From the NCBI RefSeq assembly GCF_001949145.1, contig NW_019091574.1:319771-371126 (forward strand): a stretch of 51,356 nt of DNA, given 5' to 3'. This document shows positions 30,301 to 40,600 of this stretch, one piece after another (the stretch's first letter is position 1; the number at the start of each line of letters is the position of its first letter). The notes under the pieces are model-generated. The model saw only the letters and a program-made list of their open reading frames with translations, was not told where the DNA came from and made no database searches. Both the position numbers and the translations under genes were made by a program. The stretch is from Acanthaster planci. Its lineage: Eukaryota; Echinodermata; Asteroidea; Valvatida; Acanthasteridae.

Positions 30301-33113
30301 AGTGTTCAAAACCATGTGTTCAAGCTCAGACTTGAACCAGAGAAACCGAAGTCTGAGCTGAATCCACTTGTTTCGAAAACACTCTAGATTAGCCCAGCGC
30401 TTGGTGCTATGCATGGCAATACTACAGTTCGGATCAGTCTTATGTTGCGCAGCTACAGGTACATGCAGGTACACACAGCAGGCGAAAATATATCCAGATC
30501 CACCACACTACTGATTCGAGTAATATGTACACAGATCTTTTTTTTCAGTTCTTCTATATTTTATTAAATTTACCAAATACATAATTGTACTGGCCCACCG
30601 GACCACCAGTTTTATTAAATCAGCTGGTCCGCTGACTTTTGTACTGGCCTCGGGCCAGTGGACCACCATTAATTTTGACTCCTGCATGTGAAAGAGTACA
30701 GCAGTAGTGATGGCTGGATCAGCTTAACAGAAGCTTGAGATCCAGTCACAGGTCACAGAAGAAACAAACTGTGATGTTTGGGGTTCTAGAGGCAATATCC
30801 AGCAATCAGAACTTGAAGGGGGATGCCCCTCTCAGGAAAAGATGTGGTGAATGTTTGTATGAGACAATCACAAGTTCAAATCTACATGTAGCTCAAAATC
30901 AACTTTTTAGTTGACTTGTATTTTAAAAAATAATCTGCAGAATCAAATGCAGTTACCTTTGTTTTAAGTGTTTTTGATTGAATGTTTTTATAGGCGTGGA
31001 TTCAAGGAAGTTCTTCATCTACCACCTAAGACATTAATATCATATGAGGTGAGTCAAATTTAAAATTCATTTTGGTCCTTAGCCACTCAATTGAACATTT
31101 GTCATTAAGTGACACAAGTTCATTTTTTACCTTGTGTGTTTTAATGCATACAAAATTCAAAATACTTTTTGATGCCTTGAGTGTCACTTGACATCATTCA
31201 AAGTTGTCAGAAAAGTAAATGGAAACATAATAGGAATTTATCCACCCTGAGTTTGCTTGTGATGATGCTTTGGAAGTTCACCATTAATGTCTTGTGTGTA
31301 TTACAGACATTGAGATGTTTTCCATAGTGGCACAAGGCATATAAAGATGCACTTGCAAGCCGCACATGGAAAGTCATTGATTTGTGATGAAAAAAAGTGT
31401 GTAAGGTGCAAAAGGAAACCATTGAAAAAACAGATTTCAAATTCAAGTAACCCTAACCACCCAAGGGTTGCTGGACCTAACCTTCCCCAATCACCCAAAC
31501 TTCAACACCTTGGAAAGAAACTCTTACCTCACAGTACCCAATCCCACAGACTTCAAAAGTACCTCCTGCTGCAACAGTACCCAATCACACAAACTCCAAC
31601 AGGTCTTTACCTGTGTAATTTTGTTTGATTGGGTACAGCAGGCTTATTGCTCGGTACAAAGAGAATGGACTGGCTGAAACTATTCAAACTCACACACCAT
31701 CATGCTGCATATCCATCCCCAACTGCTGGGATCATTGTGGTCAGAAACACGGAAGATTTTCCTTGTTATGGTAATTATTACATAATATTACATATTACAT
31801 ACTGACCATTTCAATGGGAAGCTTTCTATCATTACATAATCTTAAAAAATACATACTCACTGACATTCTTCATGGTAAAAAGTGAGAGGGCCACAGTGCC
31901 CATTCAGTCAAATTCAACAGGGTACACGTATGTGCAGGCCCAAAGTACACATTCAAATAAAATTAAACACCAGATAGTAAGCTACCAGTACCCAGTGCCA
32001 CAAACTCACACATTTTGCTGGTGTTGAATCCTGTGTGGTTAGGAAGGGTTAGGGTTAATGCATTACAAAATTGGCATCTTTGCTCAAGCTGTTTAATAGT
32101 GAATAAGTATTGAAAGTGACAGTGTGGCTGTGGAAGAAAACTGCAAGCGCAGTGTGGTATTGCACTAACAGTAGTCTAAAGAGGGCGCCGAAGATACACA
32201 AGCCACTGAAATTCACCTCAGAGATCAATCCTGAGAGGTAGCTTTAATACGACTTTTAGGATAAACTTGAAATCGATTTTGCAACTTAAGATTTAATAAA
32301 AAACAAACAAAAAAGATATATTTTTAGAAACCTTAAACGTGAAATCACGGCAAAACATCACAAAAACAGAGAACCATAGTATCAGAAGAGGGTGCACTTC
32401 AGTTAGACTAAAGAGGGCGCTATTCAACATGGCAACAAAACGTTCGGCAGTAAATTTTGCTATACCGAATGACCGCTGTATCGAACATTTAGCGTGGACC
32501 CCATTGTGTTCGTTATAGCGGCGTTCCACTGTTTTGGTTTTGTGCTCAAAGGAGCCCCACACCGGCAAAGAAAAGAAGGTGGTGGTTAACCATTTCAAAA
32601 GGAAAATGGGTTGAGTGCAACTTTCATACAAAATATGCTCAAATATACATTTCAGTGACAAAAAGGAGCTTAAAAAGTGTCCAAAATTTTTTAATTGATG
32701 CAACGCAGTACCAGGAGAAACCACGAAGAATGTTAATTATATTAAATGAATGAAATGATTAGAATACAATGCATTGCAAATTGAAAGCATTGTGGAAAAT
32801 ATGAGTTTGCAGCATTGACTGAAGGCAGTCTAAGGTGATGGCATTCCTCACTTGTAATGACAACTTAAATTTACAGTTACTCAGTGCTCAGTTAATATTC
32901 TAATAGAAATAGGTTGGTTGTGTTTGCCATGCCACATGAACCAGCATAGGTTACTGACATCTTATCCCAAAAGGATCTCATTGCTTTGTCAAGCCAAATC
33001 ATCTCTTGTTGCTACTCTCAGTGGTGCACTGGTTTTTCTTGTTTTTACCACAGGCCCACGCAGACACGATGTCCAAAACAGGATCTGTGGCAAAGAGCCG
33101 TTATGTGGTATGA
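15321..33113 (+). CDS. EIF4E: Eukaryotic translation initiation factor 4E, cap-binding protein
   Basis: Exons 15,321-15,395 (tentative 1B), 21,368-21,576, 22,145-22,208, 23,747-23,857, 25,658-25,797, 30,994-31,048 and 33,054-33,113 join in phase at GT-AG sites to 237 residues (human eIF4E: 217). The protein binds the mRNA 5' cap and recruits eIF4G in the cytoplasm. Cap-binding residues are present: W77 and W123-E124 stack on the cap (human W56, W102-E103), with R177, K182 and W186 (human R157, K162, W166). W94 in TVEDFWALFNHI is the eIF4G/4E-BP docking tryptophan. The C-terminus KTGSVAKSRYVV keeps the Mnk-type phosphoserine (S229, human S209). Exons 2-7 are certain; exon 1 has competing candidates. 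Intact frame and introns rule out a retrocopy. It is a class I eIF4E. Conserved core starts at IKHPLQNKWALWFFKNDKS. Confidence 0.93.
15396..16879. other. eIF4E intron 1, first part; one coding-like stretch of unknown meaning
   Basis: Mostly AT-rich. At about 15,800-15,980 both strands are open, and the plus strand reads DPKLTRLAQQVNDIWEWTQD, then a Pro-rich stretch, after an acceptor-like CCTTTTCCAAAG. I found no phase-consistent partner exons or donor, so it is not called as a gene. Confidence 0.3.
16880..17840. repeat. A-block repeat, diverged copy 4, inside eIF4E intron 1
   Basis: Two adjoining parts share A-block landmarks: AACTTGCAAAGGGACTAAAG with CTGTTTGCAACAGAAC at 16,925-17,035, then ATGACGTCATC palindromes, TTTCAACCCACTCGGACATG, and an A-rich cassette at 17,640-17,800 ending CTTGCCGAAACAGTTAAAGA. 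The right arm of the copy-1 hairpin (TGCCGAAACAG) is intact here, but its left arm has decayed to GCTCTTTCAGG. Confidence 0.65.
17412..17611. repeat. Exact 100-bp tandem duplication
   Basis: 17,412-17,511 and 17,512-17,611 are identical base for base, and the match runs three bases further. Each unit contains two TGACGTCA octamers, one within the 14-base palindrome CGATGACGTCATCG (17,431-17,444 and 17,531-17,544). Zero divergence means it is very recent, polymorphic, or an assembly artefact. Confidence 0.95.
17841..21312. other. eIF4E intron 1, second part
   Basis: No exon is supported apart from the weak ATG candidate at 18,558 mentioned under exon 1B. TACCGGTA palindromes lie at 18,901, 19,419 and 19,933 and several TACATG runs occur (19,698, 20,641-20,670). 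No transposon ends were traced. Confidence 0.4.
21313..21335 (+). CDS. EIF4E: eIF4E candidate 23-base microexon
   Basis: A very strong acceptor (GCGTTTTGTTTTCAG, ending 21,312) is followed by 23 bases and a donor AAG|GTAAAA. Joined to exon 1A (phase 1) it encodes VETSGKHK and leads in phase into core exon 2 only 32 bases downstream. Joined to exon 1B it would break the frame, so the two 5' routes would be mutually exclusive. Reading through without splicing hits TGA at 21,362-21,364 before exon 2. Confidence 0.35.
23109..23677 (+). mobile_element. TTAA-flanked MITE (piggyBac-like), copy 1, in eIF4E intron 3
   Basis: Starts TTAACCACTCCCTGCCGGGG and ends CCCCAACAGGAAGTGGTTAC, with inverted ends and TTAA (last base mutated on the right). 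Internal sequence matches copy 2 at 36,010-36,603 (CGAACTCGGACAA, CAAAAGACCGTAC, AATCCAGCCTT-TTTTGAAAC, GCGCTCCACCACC). It is non-coding. TTAA targets with short CC-starting ends are the piggyBac pattern. Its right end is 69 bases from eIF4E exon 4. Confidence 0.75.
25137..25455 (+). mobile_element. tRNA-derived SINE in eIF4E intron 4
   Basis: The head contains an RNA polymerase III A box (TGGTCTAGTGG, 25,141-25,151) and B box (GGTTCAAATC, 25,184-25,193) at tRNA spacing, but the sequence cannot fold as a full tRNA. A non-tRNA body follows, including CCCCCCAGAGTATAAATGGG and GGTACCTG, and the element ends in a simple ATAAATACATAAGTATTATT-type tail. This is the classic SINE plan. It depends on a LINE for movement. 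Its end is about 200 bases before exon 5. Confidence 0.7.
25936..25975. repeat. Inverted repeat, 13-bp perfect arms
   Basis: CAGCAGGACCAGT (25,936-25,948) and ACTGGTCCTGCTG (25,963-25,975) flank 14 bases. Related GGACCA/TGGTCC motifs recur at 30,590-30,670 in the next intron region, suggesting a small repeat family. Confidence 0.75.
26178..26208. repeat. Perfect hairpin, 11-bp stem, 9-base loop
   Basis: CTTTTGTTAGT (26,178-26,188) and ACTAACAAAAG (26,198-26,208) are exact complements, in eIF4E intron 5. No function can be assigned. Confidence 0.75.
26980..28310 (-). mobile_element. DNA-transposon remnant in eIF4E intron 5, inverted relative to the 8.1-9.3 kb copy
   Basis: 27,165-28,310 is the inverted partner of 8,130-9,270. 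Beyond it, 26,980-27,060 read on the minus strand (AACATTTTAGCCGGGACC, then TTTGTTATAAC) resembles 32,480-32,520 (AACATTTAGCGTGGACC, then TGTTCGTTATAGCG), which ends in a pogo-like terminus. This suggests the segment came from a pogo/CENP-B-type element, but no intact DDE transposase frame is present. The open frame at 27,082-27,471 minus has no recognisable domain. Confidence 0.45.
28311..30589. other. eIF4E intron 5, nothing recognised
   Basis: Possible weak extension of the dispersed repeat to about 28,560; otherwise AT-rich sequence with short chance frames only. Confidence 0.4.
30590..30670. repeat. GGACCA/TGGTCC repeat patch
   Basis: CTGGCCCACCGGACCACCAG is followed by CAGCTGGTCC and a second CTGGCC...GGACCACCA. 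Direct and inverted copies are related to the inverted repeat at 25,936. It lies 325 bases before eIF4E exon 6. Confidence 0.5.
31049..32460. other. eIF4E intron 6 with AGTACCCAATC repeats
   Basis: Short imperfect repeats of AGTACCCAATC-CACA-ACT occur at 31,530-31,600 and again near 31,985. The open frame at 31,347-31,628 arises from them and lacks splice or domain support. Confidence 0.4.
32461..32531 (-). mobile_element. Pogo/Tigger-like transposon terminus
   Basis: Read on the minus strand the end is CAGTGGAACGCCGCTATAACGAACACA-like (CAGTGGAACGCCGCTATAAC, then GAACAC), the style of pogo-group inverted terminal repeats with TATAACGA cores. No matching opposite end was found nearby, so it is a solo end or heavily truncated copy in eIF4E intron 6. 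Confidence 0.4.
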
Positions 33114-36009
33114 TAGTGGGCTGCCATAGATGTTACGTGTATAGCTTATATGATATGTAGAGGGGCACCGGTGTACAGCAGGACATGTACAGTGATTTCT
33201 GTATGCCATAAAGGTGCTGTAATGTAAGGGGATGGGAAAAGGAAATAAGAGCTGAAAATTTATGGAAGGCATTTTGCCATGTAATGGCTAGGACCTTTCT
33301 AAAAGCCACTTTATTGGCAAGGTCATCTTGCTTTTTCAGCCAACATCAAGCATGATATCTAAGATGAAGATGTCATCTAAGATATCAGCTTGATTACATG
33401 AGTAAGGAGGCAAGTTTTCCCAGATTGGATGGTCTGGAGCTAAAATTACTCTTCGTCAAACCAGCTTGATTAAAAAGATCTGTTGAAGTCAGCCACATGG
33501 AGTTCCAGTAATAATTTATTGTTATTGATATCTGTGGCATCACAACCCCGAAAAAGAGAACTTCAGGTGGCAGTGGCCCACCAAGTAGCTTTTTAGCAAA
33601 GATGATGCCACAACTTTCATTACTATTTATTATTTTTATTTATGCCTTAGTTCTGACTGGAGACAATGTCATCAGATTTTCCCTCAAAAGACATTATTGG
33701 TTTTTGAAAAATCAATTTCTAAAAAAGTCAAATTCTGTTTTGAAACTTAAACAGCTTTTTTCTGTTATTTTATGTGTTTTAACTTTAAAGTGTTAAACAT
33801 TGATTTATGCAAATCTTACAATTGACTTATGGTAAGTAATCAGTAGAGGTCACAAAAGGCAGGTGAGGACTGTATACATATATTTTCACAAAAGACATTG
33901 GCAGTTATTATCAAAAGTATTGTTGGCGAGGAGTTGATATTTCCAGCACTCTCAAAGTTTTTTGTTCTGATCTGAGTCTCAGAATGGGTGTTCCTGTCCC
34001 TTTTTGTAGGATTGTTTGGCAAATGGTTCACACTCATGCTTCAGTGGTGACTGCACCTGAAGAAATGCCAAAATGAAAGCTCACAGAGGTTTGGGCTTGA
34101 ATTATTCTAGGAGAGCATACATGTATGTGTGATAGCTGCATTATCCTGAGTGTGGTTGCCCATTGTTGAAATGTCCATGCAGGAAAGTATGGGGCATTTT
34201 CTTCAGGTAAATAGTGAAGCAGCTTTGAGTAGTTTAGCTGAGTCAGTAAAGAAAAACTTATTCCTGCGCTCAGCGTGTACAAGAGAGAGTGTGGCTTACT
34301 TTTCTGGGTGGAGCATGCATTATTTCTGTGTTTCATGAGTCAACTGAAAGATAATGCATCTAACATCAAGTTCACATACATGTCCAATTGAGTCATGCAT
34401 GCAAAGAGACATAGTTACTAGTGGGATGGTAGAATGTGTACATGTACATGAGGAAATATAACTCACAAATTGTCAAGTGAAGGTGGTACTACAAGGAATA
34501 TCCCCCTGTTGTGATTGTTGAATTGATAGTTTGTTGGGTAACATACGATATTGTGTTGTGTATTCTCAGTTATGTATGTGACCATTGCCAAGACATCTTT
34601 TGAATGGGCACACAGAAAGTACAATGTTGTGTGTAAATGAATGACACGACTGACATGACTGCATCATTCATGTTAATTTTCCAACAAAAAAACAGTGTTG
34701 GGCAATTTTAGTGAGCTTGTTAGTGGGGGTCACAAGACCCTTTGTTGAACTTCTTGGTTTCCATCGCACTTTACATGAGCTGGATCCTTGTGGGTTCAAA
34801 AAGGACTCAGTTGTAAAGCTGAAATAAATATGGTTGATTCACAATACATGTAGTGGGCCTCCAAGAGTTTGCAACACGTTGACCAGTCACAGTGTGCAAA
34901 ATCTACTAATCCTTTCCAAACATGCATTGGGTCGACAGATTTCATGCATTGATTGGCAAACACATTGCAAACTCTTGGAGGCACACTATTGTGAATCGCC
35001 CCATGTTGCGGTTGAGAGTTGAGAGCAGCCTATCCCACAAATTTCATCCAGTGCTAATTTACCAATGGAAAAAAGGCAGAGTAACCATAGAATATCTATT
35101 TTGATTTCATTTTGACTCTTAAAATTAAGAATTTCCTTTTCCTTATCAACATTTCATTTCTTCTCATTACCTCTTAATTTTGTACAAACGTAATTCACGC
35201 AGAACAAAGAAATTTGAAATGAGAGAAAAAATAGGGATATCTAGTTTGTAAATTGTATATATCTTGTCACAGTGCATTGCATGATTACATTTTGCAGGTA
35301 CATGTAGTTCTTAGATGAGTAATTAAGCTGTGAATAGAAATTTATACCATTTCTATGTATTTCCTGGTAGTGATCTTTAGGAATTGGTTGGGTTGGGAGC
35401 ATCTCCAGTTGTTAAATATTTCAGTCATTTTGTCGTGATTGGTGATACTGTTGAATTTCTAACTTAGCCTGGGGCTGTGTTGTATTCGGTTCATGACTGT
35501 TCGGCAGTGCTGCCATCATCTTGTATGAGGAATTACTTGTTTCATTCATAGGGGCTTGCATACCCTCAGGGATAGGAACATTCAAAATGGAACATGAAGT
35601 CAATGTCTACTGATATTTTCTAGCAAAAGAAGGAATGTGGGAAACAAAGTGGAAGTTTACATGTAGTTAGGAATAAACTACCTTTAAATCTATCTACACT
35701 GAACCATTTCAAAATCTGCTACCACCCTATCACTGTTAGTATAGAGGTTGTAGGAAACTAAACCTGCAGAAAAACCAAGACATTATTACAGAAAATTTAT
35801 TGCAGAAACTATTCACCATGAAGAGCATTTGCCGATTATGTCACACATTACAGTCATTTTCAAAAGTTTAGGACCACCATATAAAATGCATTAACCAGAA
35901 GTAAAACCAAACTTAAACCGATCAATCATGGCAACTTATGTTTATTTTCAATGTGTAACTTTGGTACCTTGGTTGAACATTTTTGACTACATTTCCATGA
36001 TTTGACATG
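33114..36009. other. Downstream of the eIF4E stop; probable 3' UTR then intergenic
   Basis: AATAAA-type signals occur at about 34,824 and 35,671, further ones at about 38,236 and 38,703. Which one ends the eIF4E mRNA cannot be decided from sequence. No other gene is visible. Confidence 0.35.
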
Positions 36010-36603
36010 TTAACCACTTCCTGCCGGGGACTCCGGGATCAGAGCCGTATGGTTTATATGGGTGGCCGCGTCGCCGAACTCGGACAAAGGAACAGGGCCC
36101 TGTAACAAAAGACCGTACTCCGAACAAAAGACCAGGCTTCTGGGCATTACCAATATTTTTCACTCTCAAAAGTGGTGATAATCCAGCCTTCTTTTGAAAC
36201 CATATACCAGGGTTTAGGGCATTTAGAGCGAGCGGATTACCACCGGGGACAAGAGCGCTCCACCACCGCAACGATGAGCCACACAGCACGGCTGCACGCT
36301 AATCTGGCCCCTATCGAAAAAAAGGTCAGCAGTGCACTAAGCCAGGTTCGTGAACAAAAGAAAGTTATACAACACCGCACAATCTGGGCTCTGTTTACAA
36401 GGCTGCTAGCCTGGCTGAAATACTCGGGCGTCAGTGAAGGTCACTGTCAACTTAGAGTAGTGCCTAAAGATTACTTGGTGAGGCTATAAATGACTGTTAA
36501 ACGAAATGATGAATTTTTGAAGGATTTTGAAAATGTAAAAAATGAAAGTCATGCAGGCCCAGCATCATCAACATTGAAAAATGCCCCAGTATGAAGTGGT
36601 TAA
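36010..36603 (+). mobile_element. TTAA-flanked MITE (piggyBac-like), copy 2, complete
   Basis: Bounded by TTAA at both ends. Left end TTAACCACTTCCTGCCGGGG and right end CCCCAGTATGAAGTGGTTAA are inverted with four mismatches in 20. This 594-bp copy is the best preserved and can serve as the family reference. An internal open frame (36,172-36,489) has no recognisable transposase motif. Confidence 0.8.
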
Positions 36604-37402
36604 CAGTCTAATATTCAGTGTGCCCTCCCTTATTTCTGACAGCTTAGACTGGTTTTTTATACCCATGCTGCCTTGCAGACAAAATGTCATACAAGACCTG
36701 CCTTTGCAAAAAATTTCATTCAAATGGGTATACAGCACTACACTGATGTTATGCACCACTGTAAAATCAATGTCAAGTAATAATTCAGTAAGACAGTGTA
36801 ATGCAGGCCCAGTGACAGAAATACCAATAAAACTCAAGGTGGTCTTAAACTTTTACAGATGACTGTACCAATGCTCCCAACCTCCCAACTGTTCACGATA
36901 TTGAGTGTGTCTGATTTCTGAGTGTGCAAATATTGTTCATTATCCTGTCAATACACACACTACGAACATGTAACAAAAGAAACACAGTGCACTAACAATG
37001 ACCGTCCATTGTTATTTCACCATATATGTACTTCTCTTGTTTAGATGTTCGTAGTGATAGAAAGCACTCGCATTGTAGTATTTTTAGACAGTTCTGTAGA
37101 AGGGTAGAAACAGTACAAATCAATACAAAGCTAAGCTTGATCTAATATGGACACTTAAGTTTTCTGAGATTAGTATTTCAAATTTTGGTAGATTCAGTGG
37201 TGTCATATAAAACAGAATGAAGGTAAATAAATGACTATTAGTAGGTCTTTGTTACTAATACAATGTGCCATTAGCTGTGTAAATGGCACAAGTGCATGTG
37301 TATAGGCATGAGAGTGATACAAGGGATAACAAAGTGTTATATATAAAACTCTTTAGATTTGTATACACTGTAAGATGTCATTTTCTCCTTTGTAATTATG
37401 TA

Positions 37403-37616
37403 GGAGGTATATATGGATTATGGAGGAATTCCTCCATGCACATTGGGCTTGAATGGGCCTCTTTACATGGACAAGCGTCAACAGAAAGCAGTGGTGGAAC
37501 ACGATATGCTGTATGATTTTGTACATTTATACAAGGTGAAAACCTACTCTCTAGGCAAATCATTAGGAATGTTCTTGACTTTCCACAATAGCTGTAGTGC
37601 CCATGGAAGAACTTAG
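37403..37616 (+). other. Unassigned open frame after an acceptor-like site
   Basis: Following TTTGTAATTATGTAG a 70-codon frame opens (EVYMDYGGIPPCTLGLNG, then PLYMDKRQQKAVVEHDML, DFVHLYK) and ends with TAG at 37,614. A possible donor AAG|GTGAAA lies at 37,536. It could be an unrecognised terminal exon or just part of a long eIF4E 3' UTR. No family is recognised. Confidence 0.2.
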
Positions 37617-40600
37617 GACACATTCAGGAAGCACTTGACCATGCTTACAAGTCTTTCATTCTGTAACCTGGAGACATTCGATTTGCCAGAACATGCAGTC
37701 TCAGTACAATACCGGGGTATCTCTCAGAAACAGCTGTGAAGTTTCTAAATGCAGCACTTTATTGCCCTACCACACCATTACACATGTACATGTACTCGTA
37801 GTCTGCTCTACATGTAAACTGTTCGGGGAAGCCATTAGTGTATGACCTGTTTTTTGTTTTGGCCTTTTCCGTGTATATAGGCCTAACAGTGAAGATTTTT
37901 TAGTGGCTGTTGTGTGTTTTTTTCAGATAGATGTACATGTTTGATTGTACAATGTATCCATTTATAGCCTTTTTGCAAAGTTCACCATGCTTGTGCAGCT
38001 TTGATTTTTTCTTTTGGCCAAGTTCTCTGCAAGTACATAGTGGTAGCTCTCCTTTGGATATTGAAGACCAGTAGGATATTTCCTAGATGCTCCAACTTGG
38101 TTCCTTTTTCTGTCAAACTTAACATCTTCTGGTGAATTTTGAGCGAGGAAAAACTTATTTGTGGAGGGCTTAACCAGTGCTAGAATAGACCAAACATTTC
38201 CAATCGCTCAACCTTTGGATATCTGTTGGTTTTACCTGATAATAAAGGTTGGTTCAAATTGTGTATTAGTTTATGCCATGTGAAGATGATGGCTATTTAA
38301 GAGAAAGGTTTTTCCTTTTATAATTGTAAGCTTTAACATTTGTTTTCTAATTGGTAGGAAAGTCAGTGTTGCTGTTACGTACATGTACTTCAATCAGAAT
38401 TTTGGCCAAATACCTTTTCAAGGGGACAAAGGGAAATTCAATGTAATATTTATAGCATTATTTAACAGCTTTTGGTCTGATTTTTTGTGTAGTCTCAGTA
38501 TTTGTTAACTGTAAGTAACCCAGATTTACATGTAGTTTTTTTCAATCCAAAATTTACTTCACATTTTTGTCTCTTACGTTTATTGTACAGATGGGGTACG
38601 AATAAGAATTAAAAATGAACATTGTATGCAGAGCTTTGTTGATTGCGCCACAACAGAAGAATGTTATGAAACACATTTTATATGATAGTAATTATTGCAT
38701 TCTAATAAAACTATAACTTTAAATTAATTGTTCATATGACTTTGTGTACTTCTGATGCCATTTGATAATTTCATAAACTGTGTTGTTTGATATTTTTTAA
38801 AGACTTTGTCACACAGTAAAAATTCGGCCATCAATCTCTGATGAACGGACCATGTGTCAAGTGTTTAAAAAAATCATGTTTTAGTTGGGGGGGTGCTGAC
38901 TTGTTACATCCAAATGCGACCAAACATTTATTACTGGAAATACAGATTTATTCAGTGTTACCGTGATGTGCACGCTCATAACACCATGCAAATTGGGGCC
39001 CATTGTCTGTCACATATCTCATTACTAAACAGGATTTGACCAAAGGTTATCTAAGCAATTCCCACTGTTTTGTGAATCACTCGTTAACCATGAAATTTCC
39101 CCCCAGCTCGAAGAGTTGTTTTTCCCCCACGAGGATTTCGCCATGAAGGGATAAATTATATTCCCAGTAACCCTCATATCCACTACCATACCCTTCAAAT
39201 TCCAGCAGGGAATTTGACAGATTTTGCAGGACTGTGATCTGCAATTACTTCAGAAAGATTGAATCACTGGTGTTTAGCATGGTTGGGGAGAATTCAGTGA
39301 AGTTCTCATGAAAACAGATCAGGAACTTGCATTTAAATCTTCCAAGCTATTTAATCAGAGGGCAAGGATGCTAAGAAGTACATGTTGGAGAAACTTCACT
39401 TCACAGGAAAAATATTTTAACAGTGTAAACAATACATTCACTAATTTCACTCCTTCAAACGATGTGGGTGTCTTACAAAAAACAATATTTTAAAATAGCT
39501 ATTCACATGATTTTTTTTTCAATAGTACTTTTAAGGTACTGGTTATATCAAAAAGGGTAGTTACATTTAAGACCATCAAAGTTTTTTCCCTCTGCTTGAA
39601 ACTAAAGTTAAACCATAGTAGATGCAAAAGGAGGCCATGTAGAATGACGTGTCATATGTTTATTATGCCCGGGATGCATAAAGTACGTACTGTACACTTT
39701 CTGAGCATAATATGCGTATGATGCAAGTTGTTCTGTGTGACCTGCTTTTCTGTCTACCTTAAACCACGCATCACAAGATGACATTTAATGGGAAGAATAT
39801 ATGGAAAAACCACAAAAGAGAGAATCAACATCTCTCTAAAACAGTTGTTCTACACTTCTTGCTTACAGTACATGTATTTCACAGATAGGAAATAGTTTGT
39901 TCAATTAATTACGTACAGTTCCTAAGAAAATATAATTTGCATTTCTAATAAATTTGAATAAAATAAAATAAAAATAAAATTCTCTATCCAGCAAAAATAT
40001 TTATATCTTTGGTCTCTTTCAGCTCACTTTTCCAACAAAATACAACAAATGAACTGGCCAGCAGTAAAACGAGTTGCAGCCTTGCACACTGGCCACTTCT
40101 ACATGTTTCAAGAGGTTTTTGCTCTCATAAGATAAGTTTCATAATTTTACAATCATTGGTAAAAATTTTCTAGTGACTAAATTTGTGCAGCAAATAAGGG
40201 ATGGAAATTACCAAATTATTCATCCCAGGCTTTACACCAACATGACATGTACATGTACATATGTATGAAGCATTTGCTATGCAACATGTACATGCATGCA
40301 AACACTGCAATGAAATGCCCATCCAAGGCCCAGAATGGAAGAAATTTGTATCTGATAAAAAAAATATGTGCATACATGTACAATGGTCAATCCTGTTTAA
40401 TACACCACTGGATGCCCCATGATGGTGGGGCAAAGAATGCTGTTTGTGGTATTGCTGATTAAGGGTATGGCTCTTCACTGTCATGCTAATGGCAAAACCC
40501 CAAGCCATAGCCTCAAATGCTCAATAGCTTGTTAGACTGGAAAGGACTGTGGGAGATGTGCATTGCAAGATGGATCTCTTAATTATGGACCATCGTGCCT

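Noticed and set aside
31347-31628. 93-codon Pro/Gln-rich frame in eIF4E intron 6
   Set aside because: It consists largely of repeated AGTACCCAATC-type sequence, lies inside a well-defined intron and has no splice partners.
15321-33113. eIF4E as a processed pseudogene
   Set aside because: The gene has six or more introns, intact phases, all cap-binding residues and no stop codon.
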